Under the pieces are notes generated by a model that saw only the letters and a program-made list of their open reading frames with translations, did not search any database and had not been told where the DNA came from. From assembly GCA_963942565.1 (NCBI GenBank), contig OZ012687.1:14176445-14240444 (forward strand): 64,000 nt of DNA, written 5' to 3'. The stretch's first letter is position 1, and the number at the start of each line of letters is the position of its first letter. Origin of the DNA: Maea johnstoni (lineage: Eukaryota > Annelida > Polychaeta > Spionida > Magelonidae). Made by a program: the position numbers and the translations under genes. Below are positions 48,492 through 60,629 of this stretch, one piece after another.

Positions 48492-48972
48492 TAGTGATGT
48501 CATTGATATGAAATTTTATCGATTCGATTAATTGATATATATTTCGATTTGATTCGATTCGATTCGATACACCGTAACATGCTCATAGGGCACAATTATT
48601 TGTAGGGATGTCACTGATATCCCTTTTTTTTAATTTGATTAATTGCTATACTCTTTCCGATATACATCGATTGGAATCGATTCAGTTCGATAACCTGTGT
48701 CATGGCCATTTGCCTGAGTAAAGTACACCATTCCTTCCAATTTCTCTTACAAAAGCCATAGAAAATAGTTCAATATTTAGTCAGAGTTTCACTTTGCGTT
48801 AGTTTAGCAGGAAAATATTTGGGAAAAGTGTATTTTTTATTAATAATCATACGCCGTTATTAGAGTGCAGAATATCGATTATTTTGTTTCGATACCCAAC
48901 CATTCGATTCGATTTAATTGACAAAGTGAAAATGTCGATCGATCGATTTGTCGACTATCGATGACATCCCTA
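48492..48972. mobile_element. hAT-type element with exact 8-bp target duplication
   Basis: 481 bp, ends TAGTGATGTCATTGAT and ATCGATGACATCCCTA, flanked by GTTATAAC at 48484-48491 and 48973-48980. ATTCGATTCGATTCGAT runs near both ends lengthen the inverted repeat. Another TAGGGATGTCACTGAT lies at 48604, so an older copy may be nested or duplicated inside. Confidence 0.88.
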
Positions 48973-49137
48973 GTTATAACCAAAATATACAATTTCATCT
49001 ATTAACATTTACCATTTCCATGACTACATCGAGGTCTACCACAAAAGAACATGGCTATGTTAATCGTCTTTAAAGCTTAAGCGATCAACTAATGATTTCA
49101 GCCTGGGGACAATGTAGACAATATCTGTATTCACTTC

Positions 49138-49560
49138 TTAACCTGTTCCTGCCTTTAGGGCTCATCTTGAAAAGGAGTCTGAATCTAGAAACTTTTGAAG
49201 ATAACCCCTTCCACTGCTTAAAGGCTATTTTCGACCAAAGCGCAAGAAGATAAAGATTTTTGAAAACCCTCTAAAGCCTATCATGTTGGTATTCATCGGA
49301 TAGCTCTCGCTGAGTACTCTCAGATGACTACCATTGTGCTAGGGTTTCAGTCATTTTTTTAGGTTTTTGCATCATTTTGTATTGGCCATATTAGCCACCA
49401 CCAGCATAAGGGTTAAGAATAAATCACATCCTCAAGGCATATTTGAAGGTGTGTTTTAGTTATGTCCTGATTAATTTACCAAAATATGTTTTGGCCAAAG
49501 GTATAACAACAAAATAGTCAGGCTTTGTGTGTTGCTACAGAAGCACAGAAGACGAACAAT
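49138..49560. mobile_element. Family B TTAA MITE interrupted by a family A copy
   Basis: TTAACCTGTTCCTGCC on the left; right piece 49417-49560 is worn. Third case of A inside B. Confidence 0.5.
49201..49416 (-). mobile_element. Family A TTAA MITE, copy 26 (nested)
   Basis: ATAACCCCTTCCACTGC to CATAAGGGTTAA, full length. Confidence 0.84.
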
Positions 49561-49637
49561 TAATTGAGGAGGCTAATCATACCAATATATATTTCTTTGT
49601 AAATGCATGCTAACATGGATAAATAGCAAACAAGATA

Positions 49638-49652
49638 GACGCCAGTGGCGTC
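49638..49652. other. GC-rich 15-base palindrome
   Basis: GACGCCAGTGGCGTC: a 6-7 bp stem with a 1-3 base loop, about 145 bases beyond the endonuclease stop on its strand. Small terminal hairpins are typical of Helitron/Helentron 3' ends, so this may mark the element's end. Confidence 0.45.
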
Positions 49653-49797
49653 AAGAGGTTGATTCCGTGTATGTCTTTTTGTAGTTAATCATTTGCAATT
49701 TTTTGTTTTTTTAATATTTTGCTATTTTGAAATTTTTCTGATTTTTGTGTTTTTTCGTTAGTGGTTACAGTGGTTTTGCTTTTTCTGTTGGATTGAC

Positions 49798-50070
49798 TTA
49801 TTTAAGTGTTATGTATATTTGGTCGTGATCTGAGTAATACGTTTTGATGACACCTGTTGAATGGTATTCTGTAAGGTTGGTGTGAATGTGATCTATTATG
49901 GTGTTTTGTTTTGTTGTTGGGTTGTTTATGAGTTGGTTTGTTCCTATACATTTGCAAATTTTTTCTGTGGTATTTATGTGTTTGTTTTGTATGTTAATGT
50001 TAAAGTCACCCATAAGTATTTTTTGATGTTTTATTGTTGGTGGTGATATTGCTGAAAATGTTAAAGTCAA
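49798..50070 (-). mobile_element. Endonuclease fragment of a Helentron or LINE
   Basis: 90-residue frame with MGDFNIN, IIDHIHTN and YYSDHDQIYITLK followed at once by a stop. GDFN, (I/L)DHI and SDHD are the C-terminal motifs of exonuclease-endonuclease-phosphatase (APE) domains. In LINEs a reverse transcriptase follows; here the frame ends right after the fold. A C-terminal endonuclease ending in YYSDHD is what I recall of Helentron (Helitron2) proteins. The N-terminal half with the catalytic Glu is absent. Fragment only. Confidence 0.72.
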
Positions 50071-50449
50071 TCACTGATGCATGTAACAAACTGACTGGCT
50101 GCCTGCAAATAACACCACATCAAAATCAAACATGTTGCCAACAGCCAAAAGTCCACTCCCCCTTAACAGAGGCTTGTGACTCTCCCCCACAACACAAAAT
50201 GTTAACACATAAGCTAAGTATATACAACAAAGCCCATGCATTAAAATAAGTGCCGGCTCTCAAATATTAAAAAAGACCAACAGTTAAACAGCCAATAAAA
50301 AATTTCATCATAACCTAAAATTCAGCACGCATAAATAAAATGCAACTTTTGACAAACTAAACTAATCACTAAGCCTATCCGCCAAATATAAACATGAACA
50401 TTTTAACACACATACTTCAGAAAAAGAGAGCGATGGGGGGCGGGGTTAA

Positions 50450-52960
50450 AAATTTGACATCTGACATATCATCAAAGTAACACAAAACATTTACATGAAG
50501 ATGGCCAAACACTGCCTAAAAGCAAACATGAACAGGGATCAACCTTATGTACCCTTTAGGGGCATATGCCCCTGGTTCATGTGATATTGCAACCAGATGA
50601 AAAAATATACGAGCCAACTTTGTGAATGGACATTAAATATAAGTTTGGAGCATTTTAAAACATTTTCCTTTTTCTTTAAATTCTTTATCTTTTTATCATA
50701 CCTAATAGTGCCAAAAAATACATCTGAAACACATATCCTTCAATTTTTTCATAAGAATTCTATCTTAAACCCTCCCCCAAATATTTCCCAAAATTATAAC
50801 CCACTCCTAGCTATCCAAGAAACTATGACAAACCCACCATCACTCATCCAGTAGATCACCAAACATGAATGGGAAAAGCCCACATCCTGCACTGCAAATG
50901 AGAGTCAACAAAACCCCACCAATAGCAATTGCTTGCCACAACTTACTTGCTGCTGCCTGAAGAACATTAGTCCGTGACTTACCTTTACATGAAAATGACC
51001 AAACACTGCCTGAATGCAAACATGCACAAGGATCAACCTTATGGTCCCTTAAGGGGCATATGTTCCTGGATTATGTGATTTTGCTACCTGATGATGAACT
51101 ATAAGAGCCAAGTTTGTGAATGGACATTAAATATCAGCTTAGAACATTTTAAAACAAATTCAATTTTTTTGAACTTCTTTATCTTTTTATCATACCTAAT
51201 AGTGCCAAAAAATACATCAGAAACACAAACTATTCAATTTTTTCCCTGGAAAAATGCTCCAAAACCCCAAAACCTGGACAGTTAAAACATTTCCCTTCCA
51301 CTGAAATTCTTTATCTTTTTATCATACCTAATAGTGCCAAAACATACATCTGAAACACATATCCCTCAATTTTTTCAAAAGAACTCTATGTAAAACCCTC
51401 CCTCAAATATTTTCGAAAAATATAACCCACTCCTAGCTATCCAAGAAACTATGGCAAACTCACCATCACTCATCCAGTAGATCACCAAACATGAATGGGA
51501 AAAGCCTACAACCTGCACTGCAAATGACAGCCAACAAAACCCCACCAGCAGCATGCTTGCCACAACTTACTTGCTGCTGCCTGAAGAACTTTAGTCCGTG
51601 ACTTACCTTTACATGAAAATGGCCAAACACTGCCTGAATGCAAACATGCACAAAGATCAACCTTATGGTCCCTTAAGGGACATATGCCCCTGGCCATGAT
51701 CTTCTGCCACTAAAGCAGGTCCAGCACTACCAGAAACCCAATATGCATGCAATAATTATGTACTTAAACCTAAAATAGACTGATACACACTTGTAATGCT
51801 TCTGATGATACTTACAGACTTTTTAATCAAAAACCAAGTTTGTGAATAGACATTAATATCAGTTTGGAGCAATTTAAAACATTTTCCTTTTATTTGAACT
51901 TCTTTATCTTTTTATCACACCTAATAGTGCCAAAAAATACATCTGAAACACATATCTTCCAAATTTTTCATAAGATTTCTATCTAAAACCGCACTTAAAA
52001 AAACTTCCCTTTTTTTGAATTTCTTTATCTTTTTATCACACCTAATAGGGCCAAAAAATACAACTATAAGAGCCAAGTTTGTGAATGTACATTAAATATC
52101 AGTCTAGAACATTTTCAAAAAAAATTCCCATTCTTTGAACTTCTTTATCTTTCTATCATACCTAATAGTGTTAAAAAATACATCAGAAACACAAACTTCT
52201 CAATTTTTTCACTGGGAGCATGCACCAAAATCCCCAAACCTGGACAGCTAAAACAATTTCCTTTTTTTTGAATTTCTTTATCTTTTTATCATACCTAATA
52301 ATGCCAAAAAATACATCTGAAACACATATCCTTCAATTCTTTCATAAGAATTCTATCTAAAACCCTCCCTCAAATATTTTCCAAAACTATAACCCACTTC
52401 TAGCTATCCAAGAAACTATGACAAACTCACCATCACTCATCCAGTAGATCACCAAACATGAATGGGAAAAGCCCACATCCTGCACTGCAAATGACAGTCA
52501 ACAAAACCACACCAGTAGCATGCTTGCCACAACTTACTTGCTGCTGCCTGAAGAACTTTAGTCAGTGACTTACCTTTACAAGAAAATGGCCAAACACTGC
52601 CTGAATGCAAACATGCACAAAGATCAATCATATGGTCCCTTAAGGGGCATATGCCCCTGGATTATGTGATTTTGCTACCTGATGATGAACTATAAGAGCC
52701 AAGCTTGTGAATGGACATTAAATATCAGTTTTAGAGCATTTTTAAAAAATTTCCCTTTCTTTGAATTTCTCTATCTTTTTATCACACCTAATAGTGCCAA
52801 AAAATACACCAGAAACACAAACTTTTCAATTTTTCCCCTGGGAGCATGCTCCAAAATCCCCAAACCTAAACAGTGCACCCCTGGCAAAACCTTACCGTCA
52901 TGGTGCCAGCACAGGAATTTATTTGCACCTAAACATAAAATCCTGATGGCAGGGTTAAAG
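50450..52960. repeat. Higher-order tandem complex with palindromes
   Basis: Three blocks recur. CATACCTAATAGTGCCAAAA lies near 50697, 51197, 51325, 51915, 52040, 52160, 52285 and 52787. CACTGCCTGAATGCAAACAT lies near 50510, 51005, 51627 and 52593. CTAGCTATCCAAGAAACTAT lies near 50807, 51434 and 52403. AGGGGCATATGCCCCT, a perfect 16-base palindrome, occurs at about 50560 and 52637 with worn versions near 51051 and 51676. Next to the endonuclease fragment it may be the minisatellite body of a nonautonomous Helentron relative. Short frames in it are repeats, not genes. Confidence 0.82.
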
Positions 52961-53251
52961 GTCTGCTAACTTCAGGACTGCATACTACACTCATGGTGAG
53001 AAGGGTATATATACTGACTGCTGAAATCGCGATAAAAATATTTACTACTTCCGTTTTTTTCAAAGTTGTTTTTTTACGATTGTGGGGAACAAAAAAAATC
53101 CACAAATGGGCAGGATGGATTATTTAGAGTCTGTTTTCTTGAAGTTGAAACTTTTTTTCCGGTTTTAGTGGCGAAATTAATAAGTAAATTTAGAATTTCG
53201 CCAGGGTTCCTAAATCAACATTCCAAAAAGCCGTTTTTGCCGTTTTTTTCC

Positions 53252-54862
53252 GAAGTCGCCATTTTTTTTTCAAAAATTACAAATATAACCAACAAGTTAT
53301 GATAATAGGGTAAAAGCCCTATTTGTTGCGAACACTTTGATGTGTCATTTGTAAATTTTGACCCAGAAACGGCGACGTGACAATTTATTGAAAAAAGTAT
53401 GTTTTTTGTGTGAAATGCACACAATGCATATCAATGCCGTAACCTCGCTAATGTCAAAAAAATCAACTTCTGGTTGTAGCGAAAAGCTATTTTTTCGCTT
53501 CCAACCTGAAGTTGAATTAAAAAAATGATTGAATCAGATAGATGAGGATCTCATCTATCCAGGTAGGTAGTCATATTGTGATCGGGGGGTGATAGCTTGA
53601 TGAAATTGACAGGAATCGGCGAGGTACCATTGAGAATGTACTCATCGCCATAATCAACACGTCATCATCGATGCGTGTTGACAAATATCTCAAAATATTT
53701 TCGATTTTCCGAAACCAAAAGAATTAATCTTAATAATATAGATACTTGGCTTGTTAATTCTTTTGGTTTCAGAATTTTAGAGTTAGAGATGGCCACAAAC
53801 GAAAGCTTAGAAATCGGGGTGCAAATTTCGTCAAACCCGATATTCAAAATGGCGGACCGTAACCTCGCCAATGTAAAAAATACGTGAATGAACACGTAAG
53901 TAGAATAGTACAAACAGGGATACAAATAGACGCTCATTGGTTAATAAACCGCGGGAAAGAGTACCACGTGGTGTGACGGTGAGGCAGTGAGACCGCTCAT
54001 TGGATAATACACCAGAGACAAACCACGTGGTAAGATCCCGCTCAGAATTATAAATAGGCAAAATGGCTGCGATGAAGTCGCCAATTTTTTTCAATAATTA
54101 CAAATATAACCAACAAGTTATGATAATAGGGTAAAAGCCCTATTTGTTGCGAACACTTTGATGGGTCATTTGTAAATTTTGACCCAGAAACGGCGACGTG
54201 ACAATTTATCGAAAAAAGTAGGTTTTTTGTGTGAAATGCACACAATGCATATCAATGCCGTAACCTCGCTAATGTCAAAAAAATCAACTTCTGGTTGTAG
54301 CGAAAAGATATTTTTTCGCTTCCAACCTGAAGTTGAATTTAAAAAATGATTGAATCAGATAGATGAGGATCTCATCTATCCAGGTAGGTAGTCATATTGT
54401 GATCGGGGGGTGATAGCTTGATGAAATTGACAGGAATCGGCGAGGTACCATTGAGAATGTACTCATCGCCATGGTCAACACGTCACCATCGATGCGTGTT
54501 GACAAATATCTCAAAATATTTTCGATTTTCCAAAACCAAAAGAATTAATCTTAATAATATAGATACTTGGCTTGTTAATTCTTTTGGTTTCAGAATTTTA
54601 GAGTTAGAGATGGCCACAAACGAAAGCTTTGAAATCGGGGTGCAAATTTCGTCAAACCCGATATTCAAAATGGCGGACCGTAACCTCGCCAATGTAAAAA
54701 ATACGTGAATGAACACGTAAGTAAAATAGTACAAACAGGGATACAAATAGCCGCTCATTGGTTAATAAACCGCGGGAAAGAGTACCACGTGGTGTGACGG
54801 TGAGGCAGTGAGACCGCTCATTGGATAATTCACCAGAGACAAACCACGTGGTGCTGGGAAAC
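53252..54862. repeat. Direct tandem duplication, 821-bp period
   Basis: Unit 1 about 53252-54073, unit 2 from about 54074 to 54862, more than 95% identical. Each has a 15-17 bp inverted pair AACCAAAAGAATTAA/TTAATTCTTTTGGTT, repeated GGCGACGTGACAATTTATYG, and near the end two about 61-bp subunits with CATTGG and ACCACGTGGT. Function unknown; could be a young element or satellite. Confidence 0.92.
53922..54066 (+). promoter_or_regulatory. Promoter-like cluster: CCAAT, CACGTG, TATA
   Basis: GCTCATTGG (inverse CCAAT) twice, the 10-base palindrome ACCACGTGGT twice, then TATAAATAGG near 54050. The order and spacing are those of a polymerase II or snRNA-type promoter. No gene follows: the ATG 12 bases later gives about 20 codons. 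The unit-2 copy has lost the TATA part. Confidence 0.35.
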
Positions 54863-55190
54863 CCCAACACGCACCGTCACGTGATTAGCCGATCGCATTA
54901 AATATGCAGAAAACCCACGCATGCGCATCCAACCGCCGCCCCACCAGACGCGCTACAGAAGCATATTAGAGTGAAGAAAACAAAGTATAAACACGTAAAA
55001 ATCCACCAAAAAAAAACTAGGCAACCCACAGAAAAAATGAAACAAACATTATAAACTACACACTCAACTCTAACAGAAACAATAAACAAAACGACCCCAC
55101 CACACCCCACTCTCCAGATCATGTGGCTAGAATTTTCCAAAACAGCCATGTAAGACAACATAGGGAAAATGCATCAACCAGCTCCCAGGA

Positions 55191-55213
55191 CCCCCCCCCC
55201 CCCCCCCCCCCCC
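55191..55213. repeat. Poly-C run
   Basis: 23 C; similar runs at about 59248-59268 and 59540-59551. Confidence 0.95.
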
Positions 55214-55429
55214 GGGAATGTAAGACAACAAAAGCGAAATGAATATAGGTTGACCTTTGTAGGTCAACCTCTAAAAACACCTTCCTTTCCAATTAGCATA
55301 GCGGCATCAGTGAGCCTGTGTGATGTCATGGTGTACGGTGACCCTGAGCAAGGTGACTTTTATCATATTCTGACCTATCATGCTAGTCTGGGGGTTCATT
55401 TTTTGATATTCCATGATATGTAAGGCTGA

Positions 55430-56865
55430 CATTAAGGCTGAGGCCATCATCCTTATTACATACTTATCAAATTACAGGGCAGAGCATGCTACACAGGTTT
55501 CAGCAGCAATCTCAGGATAAGCCCTATAACATAACATGGTGGAGAATGACTGACAATGAGTAAACCCCTTAAATATAATTTGACGTGGCATGATACCCTA
55601 AAGGTTAAGGGAAGACTGTTATAATGTCCTGAGAAAGAAGCAGTGCCAGACTACCTTAAACATGTTTTAACCCTTATATGTACTGCTAGTGGCTAATTTG
55701 CCCAATGCAAAATGATGCAGAAATCCTGAAAAATCACTGAAACCCTGGCATATGGGTACTCATCTGAGAGCACTCAGTGAAGGCTATCCAATGAGTACCA
55801 ACATGACAGGGTTTAGATGTTTATCAAAAATCATTGTGTTCTTGAGCATTGAACAAAAAAAGCCTTAGCATAGGAAGGGTTAACATAAGTCCCAGAAGAA
55901 CTGCACTACCCCCTGTTAAGTACAGAAAAAAAATTCTACTCCTAGTTTTCAAAAGCCTTTGCGGCCAGGCACTTGTTTACATCAATGATTTACTTGTACA
56001 ATACAAACCAAAAAGGGCTCTCAGATAAGGAGATTGACAGAAATCCCTATGATAACAATCAAGATCAAGCTGATTAGATCTGGCAATCAAACATTTTTAG
56101 GTACAATAGTGGCAGCACTTAGAAGTCTGATCACAACACAAATATAGCGTCATCATATGAAATATTGATGATCATCATTAGCACCAGACCCATATCATAA
56201 CATGGTGGAGAATGAATCCAAAAAATGAGAGATATTTTTATCTCATTTGACATATAGTGGCAGCATTTAGAAGTTTGATCACAACACAAATATATCATCA
56301 TCATCATCTGACAGCAGCAGCAGCAGCACCATAACTATACCATAACATGGTGGAGAATGACTCCAAAAAATGAGCGATTTTTTAAATATCATTTGACATA
56401 TCATGCATTCCTAAATGTTAGATGCAGTACTCTTTTCATCCTCAATCAGAATCAGTGTCAGCACCTTTCATATTGTTTAATAGCAGGAGTGGTAGTGGCA
56501 GTGGCAGTCTAAAAAACCGTCTCCACTGCATCCTAATTAGGGGATTGGCTTGATTGCTTTACAAATGTGCGTCATCGTAAAGGGCTGTCTCTGGTGCATT
56601 TTCAACTGAAAGACCTCTTTTGACTATTCACAAAGGAAAGAGAATTTTATCTTGGTTTCAGGTTTACATTTTGTCGCAATATGACCTAAGGTGTTGAAAG
56701 AGAGGTAAAACCTAATCCTACCTCCCTAAAAACAGAACTAACTTTCATCATCATTCTCATAACATAATATAATGAAGAATGGCAGGGTAATCACTTTAAA
56801 GTGATGAAATTGCTCTATCTGGGTCAGAGGTATCGAATATCATTTGACATCCCATTCTTAACAGC
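55430..56865. repeat. Degenerate tandem family with CATAACATGGTGGAGAATGA
   Basis: CATAACATGGTGGAGAATGA recurs near 55530, 56193 and 56340 (worn at 56758), followed each time by a TTTGACATA/TTTGACGTG block. The two units at 56108-56410 are the clearest, with GTGGCAGCAYTTAGAAGTYT. Relatives with CAATTGACATGTCATG lie at 61945-62170, beyond the large element. Confidence 0.65.
55667..55883 (+). mobile_element. Family A TTAA MITE, copy 27
   Basis: Full length, both TTAA intact. Confidence 0.87.
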
Positions 56866-58160
56866 TTAAGGATGCCCGCACCAGTTTTTTTTTCGATTGT
56901 TGGGAGACGTCCCATTGTTGCGTATATTACGGGAGTCGGGCATTCGTGGCATGAACGTCAGGGATGGATGCGACATTCATTACGCCGTAGCGCACTGTTG
57001 AGGGATTTAGCAATTATTTTTACGACCTAAGCACAAAGGCAACACAACTTTCCACAATAAAACATGGACCTTCTACCATATGTACGCATGGAAATGGTGT
57101 ATAAATTACGTTTTTATGCTGTGCTTTTTTACCATCTAAATTCAAAGTGCATGAATGGTAACGGCTTAAATGATTGGGAAAACGGATGAAGTATTACATG
57201 AAATATACTATTCATAGATTCAATCTGCATGTGTAAACTTTTGCATTCTGTAAGAAAGTTGACAGTGACTATGGGTTATACAAAGATGTGCACCAGTTAC
57301 TCCGGTTTCATGCTCAAACTATGACTGGCTAGTCCTGACCTAGCCGTAATTTGACAAGTGAAGTGGCAACCTGTACGAAATGTTTCATCCATGAAAAATC
57401 GTGTCAAAATAAATTATACTTAAAAACTTAATATCAATATTCTCTTTGCCATGCATCATATTTTTAACGTTTAATTACAGATGCCTTACAATTTCAATTT
57501 TTATGAAGTGATAAACATTTTCGGATTCTTATTCTTTTAAATTTAATAGTGATATTGATAGTTTTATCTTTATTTCCTAAACATATGCGAAAGCATTAAC
57601 ACATATGCAGAAATACATCCACAACTGCACATTGTGCCAAGTAAAGGAAAGGTAATATTCAATAAATATGTAAATTGAAGATATTAGGGTCTTTCTCAGA
57701 ATATTGAATGGCCACAAATTTAATGGTACTGTATTCCTCCCGAAGTTTGAAGAAAATTAGCTTGGAGGTGAATTGGCAATCTTTTCGTTGCCTGACCAAT
57801 CCCCGGGGGAGGGAATCAGGTAAAGAGGGGGGCGGCCCGGGCCGCACCCGCGTTACGTATTTTGGAAGGAAGTGGTCTTTCTTAAGACCTCGGCACGTCC
57901 GCAAATTTGTAAAAGAAGGGTACTTTTTTGTACCCAGGTACAAAATAAAGGGGGGGGGGTAAAAATACCCCTACAATCCACGAAATATACGCGGCTCTGA
58001 CGCCGAGTGACTCCCAAAGTGACTTGGCTTCCGAGTTTGCTGCCGCCAATTGCTGCCGCTTAACTAGTTCAGACATAAACGTTAACCCTACCTATTTTCC
58101 CGTTTCTGTTTTCATCTTACTACTACGACGGTAGGGTTTAGTGTTAAGTCTTAAAAATCA

Positions 58161-58660
58161 TGTTAGCACTCTTCCGCCGAAATTTTGAGGGGAAGCATTT
58201 TGCTATAATCTGGGCACATACAAACAGCTGGGAAACGTATTTTTCCTCTTTTCAATCACCGAGGGCTAGCTCTATGTATTGCCGTCATTATTTAACGTCA
58301 GCGCCGTGTAAATAGGACTATACCAGTGACTATAATAGTGACACCAGTCAGTCGTACCGACTTTATGTCTTGAACCACCTTAAGACACTACCTAGTACTG
58401 AGTATGTATTCCAGTATTTAATTTACCACGCTGGTATATTTATTTTACCGTGGTTAATTAGTATGTTAGCACTTTCAGCTTTCTAGTTATTTTTCAGTTG
58501 CTATTATGTTCAGTTCCCATTATGGGTTATTCTTATTTCCATGTTTTCGCATTTGTTATGATTTTGATTCCGTATTTGATATGATTTTGTACCGTCGATT
58601 GTACAGCCAATAAACATACTTGAATACTTGAATACTTGAATCAGACTCTTCTCATCTCCA
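58161..58660 (+). mobile_element. Possible solo LTR fossil
   Basis: Begins TGTTAGCAC and ends CATCTCCA, with AATAAA about 50 bases before the end and a CTTGAATA short repeat. This is the layout of a retroelement LTR, but no target duplication was seen and no internal region is attached. Broken remnant if real. Confidence 0.25.
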
Positions 58661-59639
58661 GCCGGCGATGGACTTGGAAAAGTTGTATATGTTCACCATA
58701 TTGGTTTTGTAAAAGTCAGAATTATTTACAGAACGGAAATTTGGATTAGCGGAAATGCAACAAGTGTCAAGTATATTATTAACCTGAATAGTATGTTTTG
58801 TTTCTATTGCAAAATATCCAGAATATTTGTTGGAAGAAGACATACAATATGGTAACTAATGACACTTTAAGGACGAAGAAGGCTAGCATTGGTTCCGTTT
58901 ATGGGTTTCATGCTAAACCACCGCTGCTAACATAAAATTAGAGGATCGCATTGAACCTTACATGTGCAACACAGAACATCCACAATAAGATATCGTTGCA
59001 TATATAGTAAGGTTCAATATTATTGAACTACCCCCAAACAGGTAGAGGATTATAAAATCTATAGTTGAAATACGCGTTCCCGTTAATTCAATGTCAGTGT
59101 TTTGATAAAGGAAGGGGTGTTTATTTACTGGAAAAAGTCAGCGTATTTTTAAAATAAGGGTGCTCTTTGGGCCAGAAATCAGTGCTTTAGGGGTATTTTT
59201 AGATTTAGATAACGAGCGTATGCGCCCCCTCTGTACCTGAGTGCCACCCCCCCCCCCCCCCCCCCCCTGGGGACCAATCTATTGTCTGATCAATATATTA
59301 TGGCGCAAACTCGAAGTGTAAATGCTGGCACACAGCATTGTGTTCAGTTGGTAAAGTTTTGTACACATATTTTTGCGCATTTCTTTTGCTCAATGTCTGT
59401 ATATTTCGTAAAGTGGTATTTTGTATTCTAAGAGTACAATCAATAAAGCACATTACAATACATCACAATTCATTCAAACGCCTTGGTGTCGGAGCTCTTT
59501 TTCATATTGTTAAGGTCTGAAATTGGCGGGTTAACCACCCCCCCCCCCCCCTTTACACACACACACTTCTATTCGTGTTTTTCTTGAAAAGCCCTAAGCC
59601 GAATATAAACACTTACAGTGTTGACTTCTTCACTGACTG

Positions 59640-60240
59640 CACACAATTAGGGGACAAGGGTAGAAAATCATCGTCACTAACCCCTCTGGTGACTCCAACA
59701 AAGGGAATTTCACTATTGTTGCCACGGGACATTGCCAATTATATTTGCGAAAAAGCATAAAACGTACCCTATCACTCGTAGCTCTGTAGCAAGAAAAGTA
59801 ACTCGGAACACCCCCATTTTCTTTTGTTATATCAAAAGCAAATTTACAGGGCAAGAACATATCAAAAAATAAAAAAATTATCTGGACTAATTTTTTTTTA
59901 ACAACTTATCATGTGTGAAATGATGCCCTATATTCGCGTCTTAGCAAGCGCAACATGACTCCAACAGAGGGATTTTCACCCAATTGTTGCAACAACAATA
60001 GGGAAACAAAGGCCGCGTCATTGTCTTTTCATTTTCATAAAAAAGCAAAAAACGTACCCTTTCACTCATAGCTCTGTAGCAAAAAAAGTAACTCGAAACA
60101 CCCCCATTTTCTTTCCCAATACAGAATGTAAATTTACAGGGCAAGAACATATCAAAAAATAAAAAAATTCTCTGGACTAATTTTTTTATTACAATTCATT
60201 ATGTGCGATAAATTGCCCTATATTTGCCCCTATTTTGGAG
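59640..60240. repeat. Internal tandem duplication, 290-bp period
   Basis: Two units share AACGTACCCTNTCACTCRTA, GCTCTGTAGCAA, ACACCCCCATTTTCTTT and TTACAGGGCAAGAACATATC. Lies inside the 3.76-kb element. Confidence 0.85.
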
Positions 60241-60629
60241 AAAAAAGTGTTCATTTTTAATTCAACCCTTCCAGTTCTGTTTTAGACTGTGCGAACGATA
60301 TAGCAGGGTTTGAAATACAGTTTGCGCAAGCAGAGAGAGGACCTTCTCCATTAACTACATGCAAATTTACGTTTATAAAGATTTACAAATTATTTTTCTG
60401 TGCACGCACAACCCAGAATGAGCGGAAAATTAAAAAATGCGCAATCTGGCGGCCTTTTTTCTCTCAAATAGCCACTTTTCAAAAATCACAAATTGGTCTC
60501 TAGCAAAAGAAATAAGCTAAACAGCCAATTTCGTTTTATATTTCCTTTAGTTTTGACCCACAAGGTACAACATATCCAAAAATTACGAAATTCGAAGGAC
60601 AAAAAAAAAACTGGTGCGGGCATCCTTAA

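Larger units (their letters stand above)
56866..60629. mobile_element. 3.76-kb TTAA-flanked inverted-repeat element
   Basis: TTAA (56866-56869) then GGATGCCCGCACCAG and a T-run; the right end is the exact inverse, then TTAA (60626-60629). The inverted repeat is about 24 bp. TTAA target sites with GG starts occur in piggyBac and Kolobok families. No transposase was recognised, so it is a large nonautonomous element or one with an unrecognised, broken gene. It carries a 290-bp internal duplication, poly-C runs and an LTR-like stretch. Confidence 0.85.

Noticed and set aside
51466-51697. Minus-strand frames with splice-like GTAAGTCAC in the 50-53 kb repeats
   Set aside because: They recur in each repeat unit with different breaks and no consistent phase.
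54063-54120. Gene start after TATAAATAGG (ATGGCTGCGATGAAG)
   Set aside because: The frame closes after about 20 codons and the second unit lacks the TATA part.
53675-54708. Short frames repeated in both 821-bp units (GFRILELEMATNES...)
   Set aside because: Present twice only because the DNA is duplicated; both strands are equally open and no family is recognisable.
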